Part shown: piece after piece, positions 1-5,282 of the stretch | How positions within the stretch are numbered: position 1 is the stretch's first letter | How the letters are laid out: every line of letters starts with the position of its first letter | Origin: an uncultured Oscillospiraceae bacterium | GTDB lineage: Bacteria; Bacillota; Clostridia; Oscillospirales; Acutalibacteraceae | Direction of reading: 5' to 3' | NCBI GenBank assembly: GCA_900552925.1 | Contig: USBH01000068.1 | Location: forward strand, 1-8,195 | Length of the DNA: 8,195 bases | The notes under the pieces: generated by a model | Database searches by the model: none | Told to the model about the DNA's origin: nothing | Seen by the model: only the letters and a program-made list of their open reading frames with translations | Made by a program: the position numbers and the translations under genes

Positions 1-48
1 CGAGATTAGCTGCAGTCTCGTGGGCTCGGAGATGTGTATAAGAGACAG
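1..48 (+). other. Untrimmed Illumina Nextera i7 adapter (not genomic)
   Basis: Bases 15-48 match the Nextera read-2 adapter exactly, beginning GTCTCGTGGGCTCGG and ending in the 19-base Tn5 mosaic end (30-48, ending AAGAGACAG). Bases 1-6 (CGAGAT) are the last six bases of the P7 primer. Bases 7-14 (TAGCTGCA) sit exactly where the 8-base i7 index belongs; from memory this is the adapter form of index N728. Native sequence starts at base 49. The ATG at 34 lies inside the adapter and is not a gene start. Confidence 0.98.
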
Positions 49-909
49 GCGCCGGGCTGCGCGTTCCGGACGGCGGCGGGCAAGATCGTTTTGATGCTGC
101 CCGGCCCGCCCTCGGAGCTCGAGCCGATGCTGCGCAACTACGCCGTGCCGTATCTCGCGCAGTTCCAGAGCGCGGTGATCGCCTCGCACAGCGTGCACGT
201 TTACGGGCGCGGCGAGGCCGCCGTGGCGGAGATGATCGCCGACCTGACGGAGAACAGCAACCCGACCGCCGCGCCGTACGCGAAGGAGGGCGAGATGTTC
301 GTCCGCGTGACGGCAAAGGCCGCGACGCAGGCGGAGGCCGATGCGCTCTGCGCGCCGGTCGTCGAGGAAATTCGCCGCCGCGTCGGCAGTTTCGTCTACG
401 GCGTCGACGTCGATTCGCTCGAAGCGCTCGTCGTCGAAAAGCTGCGCGCGGCGGGCAAAACGCTCGCGACGGCCGAATCCTGCACGGGCGGTCTGCTCGC
501 AAAGCGCATCACGGACATCGCCGGCTCGTCCGACGTGTTCGAGATGGGCTGCGTCACCTATGCGAACCGCGTGAAGGAAAGCCTGCTCGGCGTGCCGCAC
601 GAGACGCTTGAGGCGCACGGCGCGGTCAGCGAGGAGACGGCCCGGGCAATGGCCGAGGGCATCGTGTGCGCGAGCGGCGCGGACGTCGGCGTCGGCATCA
701 CCGGCATCGCGGGCCCGGGCGGCGGCACGGCGGAAAAGCCGGTCGGCCTCGTGTACATCGCGCTCAGCGACGGCAAAAACACGTGGGTCGCGAAGCGCCA
801 GCCCGCGGGCCGCATGAAATCGCGCGAATGGCACCGCCATTGCGCGGCATCCAAGGCGCTCGACATGGTGCGCCGCTATCTGGCCGGCCTGCCGGTCGAC
901 GAAGACTGA
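49..909 (+). CDS. cinA: CinA family protein, 5'-truncated: KH linker plus PncC amidase domain
   Basis: The last 286 codons of a competence/damage-inducible CinA protein are present. The fragment opens with the tail of the MoCF-like N-terminal domain (LPGPPSE at fragment residues 17-23). The CinA KH-type region follows (NPTAAPYAKEG, then FVRVTAKA). The C-terminal nicotinamide-nucleotide amidase (PncC) domain starts near residue 125, with ESCTGG holding the expected nucleophile Ser144, the YANRVK segment, and GITGIAGPGGG around 216-226. PncC domains deamidate NMN to NaMN in pyridine nucleotide salvage. The N-terminal domain of the family hydrolyses ADP-ribose-type pyrophosphates, but most of it (roughly 150 residues) is missing because the contig begins in the adapter. 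An apparent start at base 34 would add MYKRQ, which is translated adapter. The gene ends 36 bases before srtB with no terminator between, so cotranscription is likely. Confidence 0.95.
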   Translation, partial: APGCAFRTAAGKIVLMLPGPPSELEPMLRNYAVPYLAQFQSAVIASHSVHVYGRGEAAVAEMIADLTENSNPTAAPYAKEGEMFVRVTAKAATQAEADALCAPVVEEIRRRVGSFVYGVDVDSLEALVVEKLRAAGKTLATAESCTGGLLAKRITDIAGSSDVFEMGCVTYANRVKESLLGVPHETLEAHGAVSEETARAMAEGIVCASGADVGVGITGIAGPGGGTAEKPVGLVYIALSDGKNTWVAKRQPAGRMKSREWHRHCAASKALDMVRRYLAGLPVDED

Positions 910-930
910 CCCGCAAAGCAGCGGGCGGAA

Positions 931-938
931 AGGAAGGG
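931..938 (+). promoter_or_regulatory. Ribosome binding site of srtB
   Basis: AGGAAGGG lies 7 bases before the ATG at 946 and fixes that start. No promoter is recognisable between cinA and this site; only a short CCCGC/GCGGG hairpin (910-925) without a T-tract, so transcription probably arrives from cinA. Confidence 0.7.
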
Positions 939-945
939 AAAACGG

Positions 946-1980
946 ATGAAGCAGTATAACAGCAACCAGATGCCGGATCCGCGCCATCGCGTGCAGGTGG
1001 TGGAGGACGATCCCGCGCCCGCGGCGCGGCGGAAGAGCAGCGTCTGGCTGACGATCCTGATTGTCGTGTTTGCGGCTGTTTTTCTGGTTTCAGCCGGCGT
1101 GCTGATTTGGGAAATGGTCATCAACCCGTTCATCGCCGACCAGAACGCCGAGGAAATCCAGGAGGTATTCGTGGAGGCCGGCGGCGTCGCCGGGAACCCG
1201 ACGGAGGACGGCGAAACGCAGAGCGAGGCGAACACGCGCCGCGTGGAGGCCGTCCAGAAGCTGCAGGAGATCAATCCGGACATTTCCGGCTGGCTGCGCA
1301 TCGAGAATACGAACATCAACCAGCCGGTGCTTTTGCCGCCTGCGGACGACCCGGAGTACTACCTCTACCGCAACTATAAGCGCGAGGACACAAAGTACGG
1401 CAGCATCTTCCTCGACGTTTCGTCGCCGGTCGGCGCGGAGAACCAGCTCCTGCACGGCCACAGCATGCAGGACGGGCGCATGTTCTGGAGCCTTATCAGC
1501 TTCGGCGACCCCGAGGTCGTCAAGGCGTCGCCGGTGATCCAGTACGACACGTACAAGGAGGCCGGCGACTGGAAGATCGTCTCGGTGTTCAAGACGAATA
1601 CGCTCGCCTCGCAGGGCGAGGTCTTCAACTACCTGCAGGGCGATTTCGCCTCGCCGGAAGAGAAGATGCAGTTTTACTACGAGGTCATGAAGCGCAGCAT
1701 GGTGGATACCGGCGTGGACCTCAACGAGAACGACAGCACGATCATGCTCTCCACCTGCTCCTATGAGTACGACGAGTTCCGCACCGTCGTCGTGGCCCGG
1801 AAGGTGCGCGAGGGCGAGGACGCCAGCGTCGACACCTCGCAGATCAAGGCGAGCGAAAACCCGCTTTTCCCGGACGTCTGGTATGCTTCCGGCAGCGCGC
1901 CGGACTACTGGCCCGAGAAATTCGAGGATGCGCTGGCCGCCGGGATGATCGACTGGTATACGGGCAGCCTTTACCAGTGA
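946..1980 (+). CDS. srtB: Class B sortase
   Basis: A 344-residue membrane-anchored cysteine transpeptidase that would join surface proteins carrying a C-terminal sorting signal to the cell wall or to pilin partners. A cytoplasmic N-terminus rich in charged residues (1-32) is followed by one membrane segment (about 33-55), so the catalytic domain is outside. The sortase fold starts near LQEINPDISGWLRI. Catalytic residues are visible: His172 in LLHGHSMQDGRMF, Cys271 in IMLSTCSYEYDEF (the TLSTC-type signature) and Arg279 in DEFRTVVVARKV. The GH(S/N)M-DGxMF pattern and the insertion before the Cys point to class B. A tail of about 57 residues follows the last core strand, including NPLFPDVWY and many aromatic residues, longer than in textbook SrtB. 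No sorting-signal substrate or pilin gene lies in the window, so the substrate is unknown. It is convergent with the HAD gene downstream. Confidence 0.93.
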   Translation: MKQYNSNQMPDPRHRVQVVEDDPAPAARRKSSVWLTILIVVFAAVFLVSAGVLIWEMVINPFIADQNAEEIQEVFVEAGGVAGNPTEDGETQSEANTRRVEAVQKLQEINPDISGWLRIENTNINQPVLLPPADDPEYYLYRNYKREDTKYGSIFLDVSSPVGAENQLLHGHSMQDGRMFWSLISFGDPEVVKASPVIQYDTYKEAGDWKIVSVFKTNTLASQGEVFNYLQGDFASPEEKMQFYYEVMKRSMVDTGVDLNENDSTIMLSTCSYEYDEFRTVVVARKVREGEDASVDTSQIKASENPLFPDVWYASGSAPDYWPEKFEDALAAGMIDWYTGSLYQ

Positions 1981-2040
1981 TCCCGCCGTGCCCGAACAGT
2001 TTGCCGGATAAAACCCGATGAAAACCAGATTCAGATAAAG

Positions 2041-2079
2041 AAAGAGCGATGCAGCTTTTGCGGCTGCACCGCTCTTTTT
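2041..2079. terminator. Bidirectional intrinsic terminator between srtB and the HAD gene
   Basis: Arms 2041-2055 and 2063-2077 form a 15-position stem with one A/C mismatch around a 7-base loop. The + strand side ends in TTTTT (2075-2079). The - strand side continues as CTTTCTTTATC, also U-rich, so one hairpin can stop both convergent genes. Confidence 0.88.
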
Positions 2080-2096
2080 GCCGTATGGGGAATCGC

Positions 2097-2762
2097 TCAC
2101 AGGATCAGCCGGCCGAGCGCTTCGGCGCTGTCCACCAGATGGTCGGCGCCGTTCTGCCGGAGCTCCTCCGCGCCACGGAAGCCCCAGGTGACGCCCGCCG
2201 TGGGGACGCCGGCGTTGGCGCCGGTCTGCATGTCGACGCCGCTGTCGCCGACGTAGAGGCACTGCGCCGGCTGCACGCCGAGCGCGTCGCAGATCTCAAA
2301 CACGGCGGCCGGGTCCGGCTTCTTGGGCACGCCGGTCCGCTGGCCGTGCACGATGTCGAACAGGCCGGGGAAAAGCGCGTCCGCAATGAAGCAGGTCATG
2401 TTGTCCGGCTTGTTCGAAAGCACGGCGGTCTTTACGCCGGCCTCGCGCACCGCGCGGAGCAGCGCCGGAATGCCGGGGTACGGCGCGACAAGGCGCGTCG
2501 GGTCGCTCTCATACAGCGCGTCGTAGGTGGCGCGCAGCGCCTGCACCTCGTCCTCCGAATAGGGCTGCCCGGCTTTGGCGGTCTCCAGCATGCGGCGCAT
2601 CAGAACGTCCGCGCCGTTGCCGACGAGCTGGCGGTAGCGCTCGGTCTCGATTTCCGGGTATCCGTGGGCTTTGAGGGCGGCGTTGCCGAAGCCCGCGATC
2701 GACGCGAGCGTGTCGGCCACCGTGCCGTCCATATCGAAAATTACAGCTTTTACCTTGGCCAT
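2097..2762 (-). CDS. HAD-superfamily phosphatase, phosphoglycolate phosphatase-like (Gph/PpaX type)
   Basis: A 221-residue cytoplasmic HAD hydrolase with a helical cap. All four HAD motifs are present: DMDGT with nucleophile Asp10 and Asp12 (motif I), Ser116 in AVLSNKPD (motif II), Lys147/Lys148 in GVPKKPDP (motif III), and GDSGVD with Asp173 and Asp177 (motif IV). The cap lies at about residues 17-90. The pattern is that of the Gph/PpaX/beta-phosphoglucomutase-like subgroup. Removal of phosphate from 2-phosphoglycolate (DNA-repair debris) or pyrophosphate is the usual role, but substrate cannot be read from sequence. The frame stays open for 47 more codons upstream. I reject that extension because it would start before the likely transcription start, is low in family likeness, and the AAAGAGG ribosome site precedes the ATG at 2762. 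It is transcribed alone and divergently from the ECF gene. Confidence 0.9.
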   Translation of the reverse strand: MAKVKAVIFDMDGTVADTLASIAGFGNAALKAHGYPEIETERYRQLVGNGADVLMRRMLETAKAGQPYSEDEVQALRATYDALYESDPTRLVAPYPGIPALLRAVREAGVKTAVLSNKPDNMTCFIADALFPGLFDIVHGQRTGVPKKPDPAAVFEICDALGVQPAQCLYVGDSGVDMQTGANAGVPTAGVTWGFRGAEELRQNGADHLVDSAEALGRLIL

Positions 2763-2768
2763 AAGGAA

Positions 2769-2775
2769 CCTCTTT
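2769..2775 (-). promoter_or_regulatory. Ribosome binding site of the HAD phosphatase gene
   Basis: Read on the - strand this is AAAGAGG, 6 bases before the ATG (2762-2760). It decides the start in favour of the protein beginning MAKVKAVIFDMDGT over the longer open frame. Confidence 0.75.
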
Positions 2776-2832
2776 CCCTGTTTTTTTTCACTGTGCGGCG
2801 CACCGTCTTTCGGCAGATATGGCCTGAAAACG

Positions 2833-2859
2833 GGCGCGGTTTGCGCAAAGCGCCTTTTT
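2833..2859 (+). terminator. Terminator-like hairpin in the divergent region
   Basis: GGCGC (2833-2837) pairs with GCGCC (2850-2854). Inside, a TTT/AAA stem closes a GCGC loop with a 2-base bulge, and TTTTT follows (2855-2859). On the + strand it looks like a weak terminator although no + strand gene ends here. On the - strand it would be a hairpin in the HAD gene leader, just after transcription starts. Confidence 0.3.
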
Positions 2860-2868
2860 CCGTTTCTC

Positions 2869-2897
2869 AGTATACCGTGTTTCGGCGGCTTTTGCAA
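2869..2897 (-). promoter_or_regulatory. Probable sigma-A promoter of the HAD phosphatase gene
   Basis: On the - strand, TTGCAA (2897-2892), a 17-base spacer and TATACT (2874-2869). The start of transcription would be near 2862, giving a leader of about 100 bases before the ATG at 2762. The leader includes a run of eight A on the RNA (2781-2788 on the genome). Confidence 0.6.
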
Positions 2898-2937
2898 CTT
2901 CAAAATCTGACCTTAAATAAAAAGTAAAAACTGGATA

Positions 2938-2966
2938 TTGAGAGCAGGTCAGGCGCGTGCTATACT
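2938..2966 (+). promoter_or_regulatory. Probable sigma-A promoter of the ECF S-component gene
   Basis: TTGAGA (2938-2943), exactly 17 bases, then TATACT (2961-2966), with TG one base before the -10 box (2958-2959) making an extended -10. It lies in an AT-rich island just before the sequence turns extremely GC-rich. Predicted transcription start is near 2973. Confidence 0.75.
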
Positions 2967-2972
2967 GAACAA

Positions 2973-3113
2973 AACCGAAAAGGCGGCGCGGCGCATGCAT
3001 CCGATGCGCGCCGGCTTCTGCGGGGCGGGAACGGCTTTGACGCCGGCCCGGCGCAGAGGGCCGCAGCCTCCGCGCGGCGGAGACCGGGAAACCAAAGGAA
3101 ATGGGGTATAAAC
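2973..3113 (+). promoter_or_regulatory. Long, strongly pairing 5' leader of the ECF S-component gene
   Basis: About 140 bases separate the predicted transcription start from the ATG. Visible hairpins: GCGCAT/ATGCGC (2991-2996 with 3004-3009), CTCCGC/GCGGAG (3068-3073 with 3077-3082), and two mutually exclusive pairings, GGCCC with GGGCC (3045-3049/3058-3062) or CCCGG with CCGGG (3047-3051/3084-3088). I do not recognise TPP, FMN, cobalamin, preQ1 or THF riboswitch core sequences in it. It may be an unlisted regulatory leader or just GC-rich sequence that pairs by chance. Confidence 0.35.
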
Positions 3114-3692
3114 ATGAAAAACAGAGGCTCGATTTACAAGGTCGTCACGGTGGGCCTGCTCGGCGCGCTCGTATTCGTCTCCAACTATCTGAGCTTTCCG
3201 ATACCGGTGCCGGTGGGCGATATTTCCCGCGTGCACCTCGGCAACGTGTTCTGCCTGCTGGCGGGCTTCGTGATGGGGCCGGTCGGCGGCGGTCTGGCTT
3301 CCGGCATCGGCGCGATGCTGTACGACCTGACGAATCCGGCGTACGTCGCGTCTGCGCCGTTTACGTTCCTCTTCAAGTTCCTGCTGGCCTTCGTGTGCGG
3401 CATCATCGCCCACCGCGGCAGGCTTTCCGGCAGTATGCTCGGCGAATGCACGATTTCCACGCCGCGCTACTTTGTTGCGGCGATCGCCGGCAGCGTGACG
3501 TATATCGTGCTTTATCTGGCGAAGTCGTTCGTCACGGCGCTGCTCGAGGGCAGCGCGCCGGAGGCGGCGGGCATCGCGCTGATCACGAAGTTTGCGACGA
3601 GCAGCGTGAACGCGGTGCTGGCGATCATCATCTCCGTGCCGCTGGCGGCCGTCATCAAAAAGGCGCTCAAGAGCGCGAAAATCGCGGTGTAA
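3114..3692 (+). CDS. ECF transporter S component (substrate-binding membrane subunit)
   Basis: A 192-residue, very hydrophobic protein with about six membrane segments (roughly 9-29, 41-58, 60-75, 81-99, 119-141 and 152-183). The first helix carries small residues four apart (Gly14, Ala18), the surface by which S components contact the EcfT subunit. The block HLGNVFCLLAGFVMGPVGGG followed by LASGIGAMLYDL, then APFTFLFK, is characteristic of the vitamin-type S components (ECF_trnsprt/riboflavin-S clans). It would capture a vitamin or precursor and use a shared EcfA-A'-T module, none of which is in the window, so this is a group II, stand-alone S gene. The substrate cannot be told from sequence. 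Ribosome site: AAAGGA at 3094-3099 is 14 bases from the ATG, unusually far; a closer GGGG (3103-3106) may serve instead. It ends in its own terminator and is monocistronic. Confidence 0.85.
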   Translation: MKNRGSIYKVVTVGLLGALVFVSNYLSFPIPVPVGDISRVHLGNVFCLLAGFVMGPVGGGLASGIGAMLYDLTNPAYVASAPFTFLFKFLLAFVCGIIAHRGRLSGSMLGECTISTPRYFVAAIAGSVTYIVLYLAKSFVTALLEGSAPEAAGIALITKFATSSVNAVLAIIISVPLAAVIKKALKSAKIAV

Positions 3693-3700
3693 GCCGCTCG

Positions 3701-3734
3701 AAAGCCGCCGGCTCGCGTGCCCGGCGGCTTTCCG
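3701..3734 (+). terminator. Intrinsic terminator of the ECF S-component gene
   Basis: A perfect 11-bp stem AAAGCCGCCGG/CCGGCGGCTTT (3701-3711 with 3721-3731) with a 9-base loop, starting 8 bases after the stop codon. The T-tract is short (TTT then CCGCATTTG), so termination may be leaky. Confidence 0.8.
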
Positions 3735-3795
3735 CATTTGTGCTGCAAAAAATATCGGCCTTAAACGCGCGCAAAGCAAAAAGCCCGGATGCGGC

Positions 3796-3825
3796 TTGCG
3801 CGCCGGGGCCCCCGGCTGGTATAAT
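3796..3825 (+). promoter_or_regulatory. Extended -10 promoter of the amidohydrolase gene
   Basis: A consensus TATAAT (3820-3825) preceded by TGG (extended -10, TG at 3817-3818) and a weak -35 TTGCGC (3796-3801) 18 bases upstream. Transcription would start near 3832, leaving a leader of about 75 bases that includes a CCGGGC/GCCCGG hairpin (3847-3852 with 3858-3863). Confidence 0.7.
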
Positions 3826-3906
3826 AGAACCGATATAACCCCGCGCCCGGGCGGACGGCCCGGCGACCGCGGCGGGAAAAATTTGGGAAAGGTATGGTGA
3901 TCTGGA

Positions 3907-5058
3907 ATGCTTCTGATTCGAAACGGCCTGATTTTCGACGCGGTGCACCGCGAGCCGTATACGGCGGACATTCTCGTAAAGGACGGAAAAATTGCGGAGA
4001 TCGGCGCGGGCCTCACGGCAGACTGCCCGACTTTCGACGCGGCGGGGCTGCATATTTACCCCGGCTTTGTCGAAGCGCACTGCCACATCGGTCTCGACGG
4101 CAGCGGCATCGGCTTTGAGGGCGACGACTGCAACGAGATGACCGACATCCTCACGCCGCAGCTGCGCGCGATCGACGGCATCTACCCGCAGGACCCGACG
4201 TTCCGCGAGGCGCTCGAGGCGGGCGTCACGACGGTCTGCACCGGCCCGGGCTCGGCGAACGTGCTCGGCGGCCAGTTCGCGGTCATCAAGACCGCGGGGC
4301 ACCGCGTGGACGACATGATCGTCCGGCCGTTCGCGGCGATGAAGTGCGCGTTCGGCGAAAACCCGAAGCGCTGCTACAAAGACAAGAACAATTACTCGCG
4401 CATGTCGACGGCGGCAAAGCTGCGCGAGGCGCTGATGCGCGCGCAGGAGTACGACGCGAAGAAGCAGGCGGCCGGGGACGACCCCGCAAAGCGCCCGCCG
4501 CTCGACGTCAAGCTGGAGGCGCTGCTGCCGGTCCTGCACGGCGAGGTGCCGCTGAAGGCGCACGCGCACCGCGCGGACGACATCTTCACGGCGATCCGCA
4601 TCGCGAAGGAATTCGGCGTCAGGCTCACGCTCGAGCATGTGACGGAGGGCCACCTGATCGCCGAGGACCTCGCGCAGGAGGATTACCCGATGGCGGTCGG
4701 CCCGTCGCTGACGCACGCCTCCAAATTTGAGCTGCGCAACAAGACCTTCACGACGCCGGGCATCCTCGCGAAAGCCGGCTGCCGCGTCTCGATCATCACG
4801 GATTCGCCGGTTATCCCGCAGAGCTATCTGCCGCTCTGCGCCGCGCTGGCCGTGCGGGCGGGCATGGACCCGTTCGACGCGCTGCGCGCCATCACGATCC
4901 GCCCGGCCGAGCACATCGGCGCCGCGGACCGCGTCGGCTCCATCGAGTGCGGCAAGGACGCGGATTTCGTCGTGATGGACGGCCCGTGGAACGCGGTGTC
5001 CTCCGGCGTCAAGGCCGTTTTTGTGAACGGCGAAAAGGTCTGCGGCGCGGCGGAATGA
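3907..5058 (+). CDS. Metal-dependent amidohydrolase (imidazolonepropionase-like, COG1228 type)
   Basis: A 383-residue cytoplasmic amidohydrolase-superfamily enzyme. An N-terminal beta-sandwich half (about 1-52) leads into the TIM barrel with the metal-binding HxH of VEAHCHIG (His58, His60). Further ligands or active-site residues are His219 and His221 in PLKAHAHRADD, His244 in LEHVTEGH, and Asp299 in SIITDSPV, the invariant barrel-strand-8 Asp. The C-terminal half of the beta-sandwich returns at about 340-380 (GSIECGKDADFVVMDG). Such enzymes open cyclic or linear C-N bonds; the relatives I can name are imidazolonepropionase and dihydroorotase/deacetylase-like proteins, but no substrate is indicated by the sequence or neighbours. 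The ATG at 3907 is the first possible start: a TGA sits in frame at 3898-3900. The GGGAAAGG ribosome site (3885-3892) is 14 bases away, again unusually far. It is a single-gene unit with its own promoter. Confidence 0.9.
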   Translation: MLLIRNGLIFDAVHREPYTADILVKDGKIAEIGAGLTADCPTFDAAGLHIYPGFVEAHCHIGLDGSGIGFEGDDCNEMTDILTPQLRAIDGIYPQDPTFREALEAGVTTVCTGPGSANVLGGQFAVIKTAGHRVDDMIVRPFAAMKCAFGENPKRCYKDKNNYSRMSTAAKLREALMRAQEYDAKKQAAGDDPAKRPPLDVKLEALLPVLHGEVPLKAHAHRADDIFTAIRIAKEFGVRLTLEHVTEGHLIAEDLAQEDYPMAVGPSLTHASKFELRNKTFTTPGILAKAGCRVSIITDSPVIPQSYLPLCAALAVRAGMDPFDALRAITIRPAEHIGAADRVGSIECGKDADFVVMDGPWNAVSSGVKAVFVNGEKVCGAAE

Positions 5059-5089
5059 CGTCCCCCGGCGCACGGCCGCAGGCGGAAAA

Positions 5090-5140
5090 GCGGGCGGAAT
5101 ATGCCGTATGAACGGTTTGTGAAGCCGTTTCCCGCAGTTT
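5090..5140 (+). terminator. Possible weak terminator of the amidohydrolase gene
   Basis: GCGGG (5090-5094) can pair with CCCGC (5131-5135), enclosing a small CGG/CCG hairpin and AACGG/CCGTT (5111-5115 with 5125-5129). AGTTTTCT follows. The stem is branched and interrupted, so this is only a suggestion. No better terminator is seen before the htrA promoter. Confidence 0.3.
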
Positions 5141-5172
5141 TCTCGGAATTGTCATAAAAAAGTCCGACATGC

Positions 5173-5190
5173 TTCACATGAAATTCACAT
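5173..5190 (+). promoter_or_regulatory. Tandem TTCACAT direct repeat, possible response-regulator box upstream of htrA
   Basis: TTCACAT occurs at 5173-5179 and again at 5184-5190, one 11-base helical turn apart (TTCACA-N5-TTCACA). OmpR/PhoB-family regulators typically bind hexamer-N5-hexamer direct repeats of this form, for example PhoP (TTAACA-like) and CiaR (TTTAAG) boxes. It is centred about 55-60 bases upstream of the htrA -35 box. No regulator gene is in the window. Confidence 0.4.
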
Positions 5191-5213
5191 AAGATCAGGA
5201 TAATAGAATCAGC

Positions 5214-5250
5214 CCGAAGGGGAAAAAATAATGGTTGAAAAATCCTTCGG
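5214..5250. repeat. 7-bp inverted repeat across the htrA promoter
   Basis: CCGAAGG (5214-5220) and CCTTCGG (5244-5250) are perfect inverted copies with centres 30 bases apart, about three helical turns. The right arm lies inside the -35/-10 spacer and the -35 box lies between the arms. It could be a repressor operator, or a hairpin in a transcript that enters from upstream. It does not resemble CIRCE or the CtsR operator. Confidence 0.4.
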
Positions 5251-5263
5251 AATATGGTATTAT
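5235..5263 (+). promoter_or_regulatory. Sigma-A promoter of htrA
   Basis: TTGAAA (5235-5240), exactly 17 bases, then TATTAT (5258-5263), with TG one base before the -10 box (5255-5256). Transcription from here would start near 5270, only about 12 bases before the ATG, leaving GAGTAAGGAACC as the leader. Confidence 0.75.
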
Positions 5264-5282
5264 GTGAAAGGAGTAAGGAACC

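Noticed and set aside
34..48. ATG and first five codons as the start of CinA
   Set aside because: They are adapter sequence (Tn5 mosaic end); the native gene is truncated at base 49.
2763..2903. N-terminal extension of 47 codons on the HAD phosphatase
   Set aside because: The extension starts upstream of the predicted transcription start, lacks family likeness, and a good ribosome site supports the ATG at 2762.
3010..3055. Slight resemblance to FMN riboswitch bases (CTTC, GGGC-GGG, CCGGC) in the ECF leader
   Set aside because: The conserved FMN core (GUGAAAUUCCC and ACCGGCGGU) is absent; short GC-rich matches are expected here.
2973..3113. THF or TPP riboswitch in the ECF leader
   Set aside because: Neither the THF core (GGUGAAUCAU-like) nor the TPP core (CUGAGA with its ACCUGAUCUGG partner) is present.
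3667..5073. Long open frame on the - strand opposite the amidohydrolase gene
   Set aside because: It is an antisense shadow of a GC-rich gene: Arg/Ala/Asp/Val-rich translation, no ribosome site and no family resemblance.
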